The notes: generated by a model from the sequence alone, not told the origin. Numbered from the stretch's first letter, positions 21,286 through 32,602 are shown. The stretch is DNA of 64,000 nt from Pictodentalium vernedei (GCA_031216915.1 CM062295.1:180992927-181056926); one strand, 5' to 3'. Made by a program: numbers and translations.

Positions 21286-22799
21286 TACTCGCCCAAAAAA
21301 GAAAGTGTGCATTGCAGAAATTGATCAAACTCCAAAAAAAATAATTTCGCAGGTGTAAAGAGTGTTAACCTGTTCATGAATAAGTTATATTGAACACAAA
21401 AACAGCTTTCCCTGTTAAAATTGCATTAACGTTAAATGACGTGCGGCACGTTTGTGAAAAGGCATGTTTTGCACGTGGAGAGTCTGAAAATTCATGCAGC
21501 AGTGTGAATTCTTGGGTATTTAAACACTAAAGTAAGGCCTTCCTATCGTTCACATTCAAACTTGCGCTGCTGTTAAAATGACTCCACATCAGTATGCCAA
21601 GCTTGACAATGAATCATCGTCTCCTTGCCCTAGGTATGATTAGAGCTGGCAGAACACACAGAGAGGATGCCCAGCATTTGAACTGCCACCGTAACACTGT
21701 AGACAGGCTAGTCCATCGACATGCACAACATGATGACGTTCGAGACCGACCCAGCTCCGGGAGACGCCGAGTTACCACCCCTGCACAAGATCGGTATATC
21801 CGTGTCGTCCATCTCCGGAACCGGCAACAAACGGCAACGACGACAGCCAGGAACATCCCTAACCTGAGACGGATACATCCTCAAACAGTAATCAACCGGC
21901 TGAGAGAATACGGCTTACGTCCTCGAAGACCTGCAATTCGTCCGATTTTGACGTTACGCCATCGTCGTGCTCGACTGCAGCGGTGTAGACAGCATCCCTT
22001 ACACTGGTGACGACGTGTTTTATTCACAGATGATTGTCGTTTCCATCTTTCATCATCAGATGGCCGCCAGAGAGTGTACAGATGTCGAAACGAACGCTAC
22101 GCAGATCCATGTGTCGTGGAGCGAAACCGTTATGGGGGAGGGTCTCTCATGGTGTGGGGTGGCATCACTGCCCGTAACAGAACTGAGCTGGTCATTATTG
22201 ATGGCAATCTCAATGCAGCCAGATATCGCGATGAAGTGCTTACACCTGTTGTTGTCCCATTTCTGCAACGTCACGGCCCCGGCGTCATTCTACAGCAGGA
22301 CAACGCCCGACCCCACGCAGCTCGTGTTGTTCAACAGTATCTGCAGCAACAACAAGTGGATGTTCTTCCCTGGCCCGCAAATTCGCCCGATATCTCACCC
22401 ATTTAGCACGTATGGGACGAAATGAAACGTCAGCTACGCCGGCTTCCCCATGCACCGTCAACGCTTGTGGAACTCCAAAGACAGCTTATCAGAATATGGA
22501 ACAACATCCCACAACACTTCCATGCTAATTTGTTCGCTTCCATGAGGCGTAGATGCACAGCAGTAGTCGATGCAAACGGAGGTCATACCAGATATTGAGT
22601 GTGTGACTTTTGTGTTTGACCCTTAGTGTATTTGACTCTCCATGGCACCAAGAGTATTCGTCGTAGCGTAATGCAATTTCTCGTATTGATCACAAATTGA
22701 TTCATCTGTGATTGAATAAAATTTCCATGAATGAAAATGATATATATATTTTTTTTAGTGTTATTTTTTAGCATGCACACTTTCTTTTTTGGGAGAGTA
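21286..22799 (+). mobile_element. Tc1-like transposon (copy 2)
   Basis: TIRs TACTCGCCCAAAAAAGAAAG on the left and, complemented, TACTCTCCCAAAAAAGAAAG on the right, followed inward by TGTGCAT on both sides. Flanking TA at 21284-21285 and 22800-22801. Length ~1.51 kb. The TIR differs from copies 1 and 3, so it is a separate family. Confidence 0.95.
21594..22598 (+). pseudogene. Tc1-like transposase, two in-frame stops (copy 2)
   Basis: One frame runs from MPSLTMNHRLLALGM to the family C-terminus GGHTRY, ~334 codons, the expected length. It has an N-terminal helix-turn-helix, GRRRVTTPAQDR, the first Asp in LFTDDCRF, GGGSLMVWGG, and the second Asp in LQQDNARPH. Stops fall at 22008-22010 (TGA) and 22404-22406 (TAG). 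The second replaces the catalytic Glu of SPIEH exactly 35 residues after the second Asp, so the DD34E triad is lost. Otherwise the frame is uninterrupted, indicating moderate age. Confidence 0.92.
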
Positions 22800-22801
22800 T
22801 A

Positions 22802-24580
22802 GTTCCACTGTAGGTGTAAATTTTAACTACTGAAATCCCATTGCTGGCGTTTCACCACGGTTGGTGTGTAAAGCTAAAAGTTATGTCATAATCTCTTTAT
22901 ATATAGTAGAATAGGTAATCATGGTATAAAATACTCCCGAAGACTCGATATACGTGCACAATAGGAATAACCCGGTGGGCATATAATCACTGTGGCATAC
23001 CAACTTTTCATAGCATGGCCCCAGCTCTGGGTAGCCATATTAACATGGACCAAACTATTTGAAGATATCTTCAGATATTTGAGTTTGTTAACTTGGCTGC
23101 CCTCTGTTCAAGTCTGGGGACTCTTTAGCCGCCCATCCACTGTCAGTGGACTAAATATATATATATATATATATATACGATTTGTCACGGATATAGGTTC
23201 ATGGGTTGGAAACAACACGGAACAGAGTGTTGTTTTCATTAGAGTAAAGCTGAATTTAAGTTTAGAGGAAATGTCTGCCATGAGCATTGTATTCCGGTCC
23301 CATTCCGACTTTAGTGAACTTAAACTTAAGTCAAGGTGCATATGACAGTTCCAATATTTTCCAAAAATGCCAAACTGTCCCCGCCAGCCACTGATACCAC
23401 CGACACCAAAATGTGATAACCTGTTTTCTAAGATTTCATTTTTCTTAATCGTATGACCTCGACCTTTGCCACCGCTCTTGTAGATGCTGAGCAAGACACC
23501 CTCAATGTTTGCTTCACTCTTGTGTGAAATTTAGTGAAAATCCATCCAGCTACGATAGAATTACGACAAAGACACAATTTTCCGGTCGGACAGATAAAAC
23601 GTTTCTATTATAGGGGTTTTATAATCAGGTGATCTTGACCTTTGTCATTTGAACCTGGTGGTGCTTCATAACACTCTTTCTTTTTGTCATTTATCCTTAT
23701 GTGAAGTTTTGTGAAAATCCTCCCAGCCATTAAAGAGTTATCGCGAAGCACAATTTTTCGGATGCACAGACAAAATTGGGACAGTGGGATGAAGGTCGGA
23801 CATCTGCATTTAAAATGCCTCATTTGGACATAAAAAGACTAAACAAAACTTTATTTGTATCGTAAACCATAGCTTACACCCTAGTTAAAATGAGCTCGTT
23901 AAGCTCGAGACAACGAGGCGCGGTAGACTTTGTTTAGGAACGAAACAAAAAATATGATTATTACCACTTTTGCGGGCGTTCCTAGCACATTAACGACGTT
24001 TTGCCTGGCGTTGAAACCTCGTAATGCTCAACAAATACAAGTCATGTGACGTGTTGGGCCGTTATTTACTATAACAGCCCAACGCGTCAATAACAGCCCG
24101 ACACGACTAAATACAGACAATGACGTCACCTTTCTCAGCCGATCAACAATATTTTTCCCAGAATTCCATTTGGATCGAAATTCAATTCGGATTTTTAATT
24201 TGTAAACACAATTAACACATTTGTTTCAAGTGTTTCCTTTGTGTCACGGATAGATAATGTATCAAATATAGGAAGCGATACAAACAAAGTAAGTGATGAC
24301 AACTTTGACGAATAAACTCTTTGCCTAAAGTTCGCATTTCGAAGATATATTTCATCATCTAACTTTCCAAATTTCGCCGTAGACTGATCAGACGATAGTC
24401 ATGTTGCCCGGTTTGTTTGTCAACAAATCAGACAATAGTGTCGCTGTTTTTTTTCATTCGAAAACGCCGAACTTCATTTATTTATCTTATTTCACAAATA
24501 ATTTAATCGCAATGTACCCGATGTACGAAAGTGGAAATAATAGAAATAACAGTACTTTGTCGGGCATTACAGTGTATCAA
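22802..24580. other. No gene; (TA)n and weak inverted repeats
   Basis: A short (TA)n run lies at about 23155-23178, and small dyads occur at 24040-24110 (GTTGGGC...GCCCAAC). No coding sequence recognised; open frames here are short and without motifs. Confidence 0.5.
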
Positions 24581-24685
24581 CGGCTCAACAGAAATGGTTA
24601 ACAGCCCTTGAGCTTATTAGCAGCCCTCGACTTCGTCGCGGGCCGCTAATAAACTCTTGGGCTGTTAACCATTTCTGTTGAGCCG
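24581..24685. repeat. Palindrome, ~44-bp arms
   Basis: CGGCTCAACAGAAATGGTTA...TTATTAGC pairs with GCTAATAA...TAACCATTTCTGTTGAGCCG. Confidence 0.95.
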
Positions 24686-25416
24686 TTTATTGTTATATTG
24701 GAAACTTATGCGTATATTGCAAGGGGATATATTAACTCCCTGATAACTGTTGTCAAAATAGACAAATGTCAAGCAGCAAAACTTTCCAATAGTGTAACTA
24801 AGATTTTAACCAATCAAGTCTTATGTGAAAGAGCTATGTTAAACAAGATTGAATAAGTTAATTTCATGGTTGCATTATGGGAAAAATATTCTTGAAATTT
24901 CTACATTATTGTATTACGGGTGAGGGTTAATATCAACCCACCGCCCACCTTATATTTCATATTGTTGACGTTGATTGCTCTACTGAATAACAGAAATTTC
25001 AAAAGCATTATCTTCCACTATTAGAAACCTAAATCACTTGTTCACTTATTTCCATCATATTTGATTGCTGTGGATAACAGTCGGGAGAAAAACATCTTTA
25101 TGCCACTTAGGTAAAAATATTTGCATTTGTTATGTATAGTTTTGAAACCGAATTGATGAATATCGTAAGATGAAAGAGAGTCAGGTTTATCTCATTTGTG
25201 CCACCTCCGACATCGATTCACTGCAACCGCCTCTGAAACGTACTGTGTATCGTCCACCGACCTCTATATAACTGGACTGATGGAACGTCAGCGAAAAAAA
25301 ACGTCTGCCCCATCAAATATGGCGTAAAATTAATCAACGCAATAACTCCTCCTATCGATGATGTTGGATGACGCGAAAGCGTTTACGCCGTGACTATAGC
25401 TTCACCAAGCGTAAAT
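24686..25416. other. No gene seen
   Basis: AT-rich sequence between two palindromes without recognisable features. Confidence 0.4.
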
Positions 25417-25543
25417 ACAGATTACTACAACAGTCAATTGATTTGTGTTGTTGTATTCCGTCGAGTTGACGAGATGGCCGATCTCATCTCGTCAACGAGA
25501 TGAAATACAACAACACCGATCAATTCACTGTTGTAGTAATTTG
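25417..25543. repeat. Near-perfect palindrome, ~62-bp arms
   Basis: ATTACTACAACAGTCAATTG...TTGTTGTATTCCGTCGAGTT pairs with the complementary right arm ending GTTGTAGTAAT. Confidence 0.95.
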
Positions 25544-26416
25544 TTTATTATATGTCAATTAGTATTTTAAACTGATCACAACACCTGAAAAATCAAATAC
25601 AACAAGAATTATATTAGCCAAATAATCTTTAACAATTTATGGAATTGGGGAATCACTAACGCGTTGTAATATCGAACGTTCGTGTCGAACATGAAACTTG
25701 AAAGTCAAAACAATGGAGGCAAGACTTCATTTCAGTCGGAATTGCTTTCGATAACACAGATTCTCGTACGTTTTGTTGGATTCACATCTTCAAAATAGTT
25801 GTTAAATGTTATTTTGCAATTGTTCAGCGCGGCACTTTCAAATAAACCTCGACTGGAATGTTTGTCAACGGAGTTGAACGAGGAGACACTCGTGTTTATG
25901 TTCTGTGCTTATGTTCTATATTTATTTATAGGTCACTGGTAGAAATAGTCCGTTCACGTGCGCCTCGTTTGAGACAGGCATGATAATGAACTGGAAAACT
26001 AGACACTCTTATTTTCCGGTGAGCTAGGTTTGATGGACAAACTCCTGTGGCACTGAGGGGCTGTTTGTGGCAGTCATATAATAGTAGTATTTACCTGGCA
26101 CGGAAACTAGTAACACTCTATATAATTTCCAATCTCGGCACTTGATTTATATAGTTCGGAGGCGGTGAACTGGTCACTTTTCACAGATGGGCAATATTTC
26201 CACGGACGCAATAATATTAGATTCCAAACCCTATTTAAATAATCATCAAAAAATTAATTATTGAAGTAGCGGGTACAACCCGTGCTTCATTAATTAAAAT
26301 TTTGCTGATAATGGTTTTTATTTCCTGGTAAACACATGCGTGGATATCACGTGAAGCGTCGAGATTGAACATTCGCTCCGAGCAGTGAACCTCAGACCTT
26401 GTTATCGTCAACTCAC
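25544..26416. other. No gene seen
   Basis: No recognisable coding or repeat element. Confidence 0.4.
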
Positions 26417-26907
26417 CACAATAACATATATGTTCCAATAAGACACTACCCATAGCCCAAAAACTTCATCGTGAAACACGAGAGGCTTATTTACTAAACT
26501 TGTGATTGTTAAAAAGTTGCCTTGTTCAAGGCAACTTTTAACGATCACTGGTTGGGAGCGCGGTGGCTCAGTGGTAGACTGTTGGACTTCTATGCTAGAG
26601 GTCGCGAGTTCGATCCCCGTCCGGGATTACCCGCGTTGTATCCTTGGGCAAGGCACTTTATCCCGGTTGCTTACAAGGGGGCACGATGACGCCGTGTACT
26701 AAGGCGTACTGCACGTCGATGGTCAACATGTCTTCAATCGCTTTAACCCTGTTTGAGCGGAGCTTGAACAGAGTTAGAATGTTGAGGAGATGACAGTTGC
26801 TCGTCGATACTCGGTGGTTCTTATCGGGTAGTCAGGCTTCCTCCACCCGTAAAACTGTCACGGTCACGATTAGCTATTGTGCATAAGTATATGACCTTAA
26901 ACAACAA

Positions 26908-26938
<31 letters not shown>

Positions 26939-27311
26939 ATATAACGATCACTGGTTTAGTAAATCTAAACCTCTCGTGTACCTCACGACGGCACTGGATA
27001 AATAATCAATAAACCAGATAAACTCATTCCATCTCAGTTCAAATCGTAAATCGCTTTGTAATTTAAACGACACTTCACCCGGAACACCGTCTGCTGGACG
27101 TGTGAAAATTCCAGAAAAATGAAGCGGCTTACTAGTCACTCCGTTGATGAAGCAATTACGAAACGGGCGACGTCATTTCAAATATTTCGCGTGGTGACGT
27201 CACACGGTAACATTTGCTACTGGAGCCGCAAACATAAAAGAAATTACTCCAGCTCTCGTCCAATCAGAGAGCGAGGATTTTACTCTTATTGGAACATTAT
27301 ATGTTATTGTG
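26417..27311. mobile_element. TIR MITE, first of a tandem pair, carrying a SINE
   Basis: Ends CACAATAACATATATGTTCC and its complement (GGAACATTATATGTTATTGTG) form TIRs. The interior includes a palindrome: ACGAGAGG...TTTACTAAAC, then GTTAAAAAGTTGCCTTG against CAAGGCAACTTTTAAC, then GTTTAGTAAA...CCTCTCGT. It is interrupted by the SINE at 26554-26941. The remaining ~490 bp are homologous, in direct orientation, to the next copy (landmarks AGTTCAAATCGTAAA, AATTACGAAACGGGC, TTTCAAATATTTCGCGTGG, GACGTCA). Confidence 0.85.
26554..26941 (+). mobile_element. tRNA-headed SINE with 15-bp TSD
   Basis: The best-preserved head in the window. The A box is TGGCTCAGTGG and the B box GAGTTCGATCC in a tRNA-like frame ending CCGGGATTACC. 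The shared body and type A tail end in (AAAT)n. A 15-bp TSD, TAACGATCACTGGTT, lies at 26539-26553 and 26942-26956, inside the MITE's palindrome. Confidence 0.95.
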
Positions 27312-27383
27312 ATGAATAACGATGGCATGGCCTGAGGTTTGCGGCTTGTGGGGGTGTGGGGTATGCTCAACCTCGACGCGAAC

Positions 27384-27804
27384 CACAATAACGTGTATGT
27401 TCCAATAAGAACATTGTCAAAAACACACATTGTGAAATGAACAAGGCAACGTATAACGGTAACCAGTTTAGTAAATATACCTGTGTATCCCACGGCGTCA
27501 CTGAACAAATAATCAGTAAATCAAATAAAGGTCTAGGTCACTCTCAGTTCAAATCGTAAACTGATTTGTAATTTAAACACTTCATTCGGAACATCGTCTG
27601 CAGCAAGTGTGAAAAATCTATCAAAATGAAGCGGTTGGCTAGTAACTCCGTTGATGGAATAATTACGAAACGGGCATAGTGATTTCAAATATTTCGCGTG
27701 GTGACGTCAAACGGTACCATATGCTACTGGAGCCGTTAACATAAAAAAGACTACTTGAGCTCTCGTCTTATCAGGCGACAAGGATTTCAGTCTTATTGGA
27801 ACAT
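27384..27804. mobile_element. TIR MITE, second of the tandem pair
   Basis: Starts CACAATAACGTGTATGTTCC and ends TCTTATTGGAACAT. It is aligned throughout with the first copy but lacks the SINE and most of the internal palindrome, and has diverged by an estimated 15-20% by eye. Confidence 0.8.
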
Positions 27805-28550
27805 CAAAGTATATTCTTTAAAAAGCAATAGGCGATTGCAAGGCGTCAGAAAATTGAAACTCGGGGAATGTTTTGGTTGCTGAGTAGTGTTGTTTATTTA
27901 TAACAGCATGTGCCAAACCACCCTTCCTCCAAACTGGCGGCGGTTGAGGCACTTTTCTACATATAACCAATGAGCGTTCAAGCAATCCAGTTGTATACAG
28001 ATCGGTGTTGTTGGTCTAGCTTGTTTTGAATATGTTTGCCCCTCCCACATCAGTTCACCTGCCACCCCTGGGCCGCATAGTGTATCGTTTGTCGACTTAC
28101 GAACAGATCAATATATCAGCAGCATATTCGTAACCCGACTGCACATTAAAAGTATCCTTTCGCTTCTCTTTGAAAAAAAACAACATTTGAATATGCACTG
28201 ACAACATGGTACTTAACCCTTTCAACGCTGGCGTCCTGGAAAGCATCATTTCAGTCAATGCTGTCAACGGCGAAATGGACAAAACCATTCTGGCTTCATG
28301 GAAGGTTCAGTAATAATTTAATCCAACAGCTCTGTCGAGCTGTTGGATTAAATTATTGCCGAGCTTCGTTTCAGATTTTTTGCTCTTTTTATCGTCCGCT
28401 CGTCCACTACCATACTTTTCTTCACGCACAAATTTATGCACACCGGGTTGGTATGGTTAAAAAAATCATTTTCAGAGAAGTGAAAGTGGGCAGGTACCTT
28501 ACAATCCTATTGGTAATACACACGTCCAGAGGTCTAAGCAACACCGATAG
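27805..28550. other. 3' flank of the GPCR exon; palindrome 28312-28357
   Basis: Contains a 21-bp-arm palindrome (AATAATTTAATCCAACAGCTC / complement). Its flank matches the one at 19958-20009 in inverse orientation. This interval would hold the 3' UTR of the GPCR gene; no clear poly(A) signal close to the stop was identified. Confidence 0.5.
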
Positions 28551-29207
28551 TTACAACTCGGTAGTCGGTACGTTAGTGATATCAGACGTCTGGTCATCAT
28601 CGTCCATGCTTTTCGTTAATCCGGCGTTCGCACTCTTGGAATATTTCCTGCGAGTAGTTATGAGAACATTGTTGCTGTCCGAATCTGCTTCAACTAGGCA
28701 GCCAATGTTGCTCAATGATTTTGACTTTAATTCTCCAGGGGTAATTGATCTTCGAATCCGGGAAGTGTCATCCGATGTGAACCACTGGCCGCTAGCTGTT
28801 GCCTTGTTTTTTGAAAATTTTGTTTCATACAGACCGTATAATTTTGGTATAAAGAGACAGATAAGCGCGACTGTAGCGTTTAGTAATAGGGCAGTAGCTA
28901 CAATTATAGTTTTGTGGTATGATCTAGAAGTCACAAAATATGAAGGAATGAAAGTAATCCATATCAGTAATGTTGTGTCCACACAGTATGAGATGTATCT
29001 GGATTCGTTGTAATTATCTGGCAGTTTTCTGGCCTTGAAAGCGTAGATGGCACAAACTGCTACCAAGATCAGATTGTAACTTGACGATGAAATGAGACCC
29101 TGGAGAGGAAAGAAGCAAAATAATTCAACCAGCTTTTCTGTCCTGACGGGCATGTTTACCTTCACCGTGGGAGGAACCAATGCTGTAGTTATGGTGACAA
29201 TGACTAC
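28551..29207 (-). CDS. Last exon of a class C GPCR (metabotropic glutamate-like)
   Basis: A host gene exon on the minus strand, 218 codons plus stop. It begins at a splice acceptor (TACTTTCAG before GTAGTC) in phase 0. It encodes the end of TM4 (VVIVTITTALVPP), an extracellular loop with the conserved Cys (residue ~31, pairing with TM3 in this class), TM5 (~38-58: YNLILVAVCAIYAFKARK), TM6 (~70-93: TTLLIWITFIPSYF) and TM7 (~99-121). The class C PKxY motif (PKLY, 121-124) follows. A ~95-residue Ser/Asp-rich cytoplasmic tail ends in TTEL, a possible class I PDZ ligand. The PP-to-YN spacing matches mGluRs, so no intron is needed there. Such receptors signal through G proteins at synapses or in chemosensation. 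Upstream exons, including the ligand-binding domain, were not found. The ligand is not predictable. Confidence 0.88.
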   Translation of the reverse strand, partial: VVIVTITTALVPPTVKVNMPVRTEKLVELFCFFPLQGLISSSSYNLILVAVCAIYAFKARKLPDNYNESRYISYCVDTTLLIWITFIPSYFVTSRSYHKTIIVATALLLNATVALICLFIPKLYGLYETKFSKNKATASGQWFTSDDTSRIRRSITPGELKSKSLSNIGCLVEADSDSNNVLITTRRKYSKSANAGLTKSMDDDDQTSDITNVPTTEL

Positions 29208-29539
29208 CTGAAAGTATACAAACATTTTGTTGATTAGATAGAAAATGTTCGAAGACAAATCAAAAGTGTGCCACAAGTTGGTAGTATTAGCAATGGTGGA
29301 CGTGGAAACTTAAAAAAGAGTAAAGGGTACAGTAGTTTTTCACAGAGTGGTGGTGGTGGTGGTGGTGGGGGGGGGGGGGGGTTGTCGAATAAAGATAGGA
29401 AATGAAAGTGATAAGAAGTGTAAGAGTATTCGGCACTGCGAGCCGTTGCCATAGCTTGTGGCATGATGTACAGAATGTATCTAATGTTTGAGCATGGATA
29501 CCGACGATTGTCTTTTAAGAAGGCCCGAGAATTATGTAT
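29208..29539 (-). other. Intron of the GPCR gene with a G-tract
   Basis: Immediately upstream of the acceptor. Contains a (GGT)n and poly-G run at about 29347-29382. It cannot be followed to another exon. Confidence 0.5.
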
Positions 29540-30150
29540 ACTTATTTATTAGATATATTTTCTTTCCCAGAATTACCAATTATCAAGCTGGGCCGACGTG
29601 TCTTCAAAATCGGCTGACATGACGCCGACCCCGGCCTATATGAAACAAGCCAGAGTTGTTCCCCTTGATGCGTCGTTACTGGGCGCAACTAAATTGTTTG
29701 CATCGAAATCGTTAACCGTTACTCGCCAAACGCAATCGGGAAAACTGGTATTGCCGTGTATAATGGAGTGATTTAATGCAGAAGTTTTGAATGACGAGGA
29801 ATTAATGAGTGAGTGTGAGGATTAGGTGGAAGAAAGGAAAAAAGAAGTTGTGATTTAGAGTCGAATGCAGCGATTCGTCTAAGTGGGAGAAGAGATAGTT
29901 CAGCTAATCGAATGTCGCGGCGAGGCCGAGAAGTTCGGATAGCTGAACTAGGAGAAGAGGAATCGCCAGACTTTGAAAAGAATGAGAAACAATAACACTG
30001 CCAGAAAACTACCAAATCTGAGAACATTTTGTCATTATTTGTTTTGGTTTAATAAATAAAGAGGTTATTACTTGGTTAGTTTCCTATCGGTCGAGAATTC
30101 AGCCCTCAGTGACTTCACATCAGCCTTCGACGTTCGGTCTCAGACTGATA
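29540..30150 (+). repeat. Dispersed ~650-bp repeat, copy B
   Basis: Inverse-orientation homologue of 15167-15835. It runs from TTTTCTTTCCCAGAATTACC to TTGGTTTAATAAATAAAGAGG and GTTATTACTTGGTTAGTTTC. Weak terminal symmetry (CGGCCTATATGAAACAAGCC against GGTTAGTTTCCTATCGGTCG) suggests a TIR element, but this is unproven. It lies in the presumed GPCR intron. Confidence 0.65.
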
Positions 30151-30343
30151 TAAACGGGACTATCACTGATGGAACATACCCCGAGTTGTTTTCTGTAAAT
30201 TCGATCATGGCCAATAGATCGAGATCGAAAATGACATTTTGTTGTTATTTTTCTTCAAATGAAACGGACTAGGGGAATCTTTTCACTTCTAATGATGACA
30301 GGAATTACAGTGGAGATAAACGTCTCTTGTTTCGTTAGACAAT

Positions 30344-30398
30344 CGGGAATTTGACTATGGAAAACCATTTGTTAACTCTTTCCATAGTCAAATTCTCG
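30344..30398. repeat. Palindrome, 20-bp arms
   Basis: CGGGAATTTGACTATGGAAA against TTTCCATAGTCAAATTCTCG. Confidence 0.85.
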
Positions 30399-30540
30399 AA
30401 TGTCTCACTCAACAACCGAGGTTTACCGAGACTCAGATCGATTTTAGTGAACGAGGTTCAGAAATTTCATATTAAATCGTGACGAATTTCAGATTCTTTC
30501 CATTACATAATGTGTAATTGGACAATTCACCATAGCAACT

Positions 30541-30722
30541 GAACTGGCCAGCGCTATTAAAAAGAAATCGCAAAACAAGTGTTATTATTGCATTGAACAC
30601 ATACCCCATGACACCGTTACAATGAGGGCATATAAGCTATGTTTCCGAGAGAAAATCATGACAAAATGTTTAGTTATTTAGGAAATTTGTCGTCTGCTAC
30701 TTATAGCAGGTAGACAGTTAAT
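30541..30722. mobile_element. Degraded TTAA-type palindromic MITE
   Basis: Retains scattered landmarks of the 14.6/42.8/62.9 kb family in order: GGCCAGCGCTATT, AAATCGC, ATGAGG, TAAGCTATGTTT, TGTTTAGTTATT and GTCGTCTGCT. Confidence 0.65.
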
Positions 30723-30723
30723 T

Positions 30724-30923
30724 AAGGAATGATCGTTTCTTTTTGTCTATTTCTTGAGTTATGAACCCCAAAAAACGAAGTCCAAACTGTGTAAATGGGC
30801 TACATGAACCCCCAAAAACAAAGTCCAAACTGTGGAAATGGGCGTAGCCCATTTACACAGTTTGGACTTTGTTTTTTGGGGTTCATAACTCAAGAAATAG
30901 ACAAAAAGAAACGATCATTCCTT
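30724..30923. repeat. Near-perfect palindrome, 80-bp arms
   Basis: Arms 30724-30803 and 30844-30923 match almost base for base (AAGGAATGATCGTTTC at the outer end, AATGGGCTAC at the inner end). The 40-bp spacer is itself a partial copy of the inner arm (ACAAAGTCCAAACTGTGGAA). Confidence 0.95.
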
Positions 30924-32211
30924 ATAATTAAACGTTCGCGACCCAAATAAATAAATAGTGTTAGTCGTCCTCTACTTCAGCGAACAAAGACTTAAAAACT
31001 AAAACTGGTAGACATATTATTTTTCTGGCATAAAAGAGGGCGCATATTATTGAAATGCAGGTAGCAATTAACACACTTTCCAAGTCAAATGCACTTATGT
31101 CATTAAATTTTTTATTGACCAATGAATTACGTAATGCAAAGAAAACGCCATAAGCCAAGCCTCCCTCAAATTTCATTCAACTGTTCACTTCACGTGAAAG
31201 TTACGTTCCGTGGTAGGTGGAAGTAGGCCATCAGTATTACATTGTATTTTGGTTTTGAGCGTTTCCCGAGAAATGAAAAACACAGTTTGTAAAAGTGGAG
31301 TTAGATATAAAGCCAGATGACATGAAATTAGTTGAAATCAATGTCAAAATTGCCGTATTCGTCGTGACCAGCCATTGTTTACAATCGATTTGGGTAAAAC
31401 GATGAACGCAGACGATCACCCAGTGTGCGTAAAAAATGAAATGTCAAATAAATACAGTTGTGAAGAAAAAGAAAAATTGACCCACCACGGTCATTTAAAT
31501 ATTTTATAAATAATTTCATGGTGATAAATTAGTAATATATATCTATTTTTCTTTTTCACATTTAGAACGTGCCAGTGTTCTAACTTCTACTGATTTGACA
31601 CCATGTTGCAACTCCGAAGACTGGTATTTTAGGGGCGTGGCTGGGGGCGGACCTAATTGTGTTTTTTTCGGTTCATTGAGTTATGAAAAGAAAAAAACAG
31701 AATCGTGTGAGCCAATCGTTTTATCTGAAAGCGCATGAATCGAAAAAAAGTTTAATTATTGAACTATTAATTCAATTCTACTTCAGAAACCAACACTGTG
31801 CCAACGTTAGTACGTCGACGTTGACGTATCACGCCATTCCCGTATTAGAGATGTTGTGAACGATATTTTCAGTAATATCCTATTTAATGATGATTGTGGG
31901 ATAATATTTTTTTCCCGTTTCTTTAGCTTCACCAAGATCTGACCGATATCTATGCCTACGTTTGAGGAAGGAAAACCTAAATATTTTGAATGAGCATCTG
32001 TCGAGAGGAATGTGATAGAATAGTGAAAAAAATCTGAATGTCAAAAATAATCAAACTGAAACTAAGAAGACAGCACTGCGATCACAAAAATGCCATATTT
32101 CATGATCAGATCCTGATCTGGGGCTAATACTATAGAACTTTTACAATTGTATTATCTAGAATTGTATTTTTTAATTATAACTTTAAATGGGTTCAAATGA
32201 ACAATTAGCAT
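30924..32211. other. No gene seen
   Basis: AT-rich interval between the palindrome and the L2-type LINE. No recognisable features apart from open frames without motifs. Confidence 0.4.
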
Positions 32212-32602
32212 TTTCAAAGGTCTGGTAATTTGCCAGACTTGTTTTGTATTGCCACCAAGTGTGGTCACACTTTTTTGAGCTCCTGCTGTTTCATAGTTTT
32301 CTACTGGACATTGTTGGATTTATCTGCTGGAAATTGCAGTACATATTCCTTACAAGTTGTGCATTATTTTGATGTGACTTTGAAGATAAAATTTTTTCAT
32401 CATTTTTGTGTTTTTTTAACAAAAAAACACTCTGAAATTAACTGAATATTTCTCCATCTTGGATTCTTTCCTCAAGTGCAGAGTTAATCCTGATTATAAC
32501 ACCTATTGTTCTGAACCAGATTGGACTGTTAAACCCATTTGCCACTCTATTCTCTGCTAATGAGAGACACAACTAGTGCCATTACATTCATGTGTTTCAG
32601 TA

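Noticed and set aside
21967-22425. 152-codon plus-strand frame in Tc1 copy 2
   Set aside because: Out of frame with the recognisable transposase, without motifs.
26554-26640. Possible functional tRNA gene
   Set aside because: A and B boxes are present, but the unit continues into a SINE body with a TSD, and the acceptor stem does not close as a tRNA.
28258-29013. 251-codon plus-strand open frame
   Set aside because: It is antisense to the GPCR exon and crosses a palindrome; no independent homology.
29100-29165. 60-nt intron inside the GPCR exon
   Set aside because: GT...CTCTCCAG boundaries exist, but the segment is open, is a multiple of three, and has the loop length and Cys position expected for mGluRs, so it is more likely coding.
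29234-29464. Proline-rich minus-strand frame
   Set aside because: Produced by a (GGT)n/poly-G tract in the GPCR intron.
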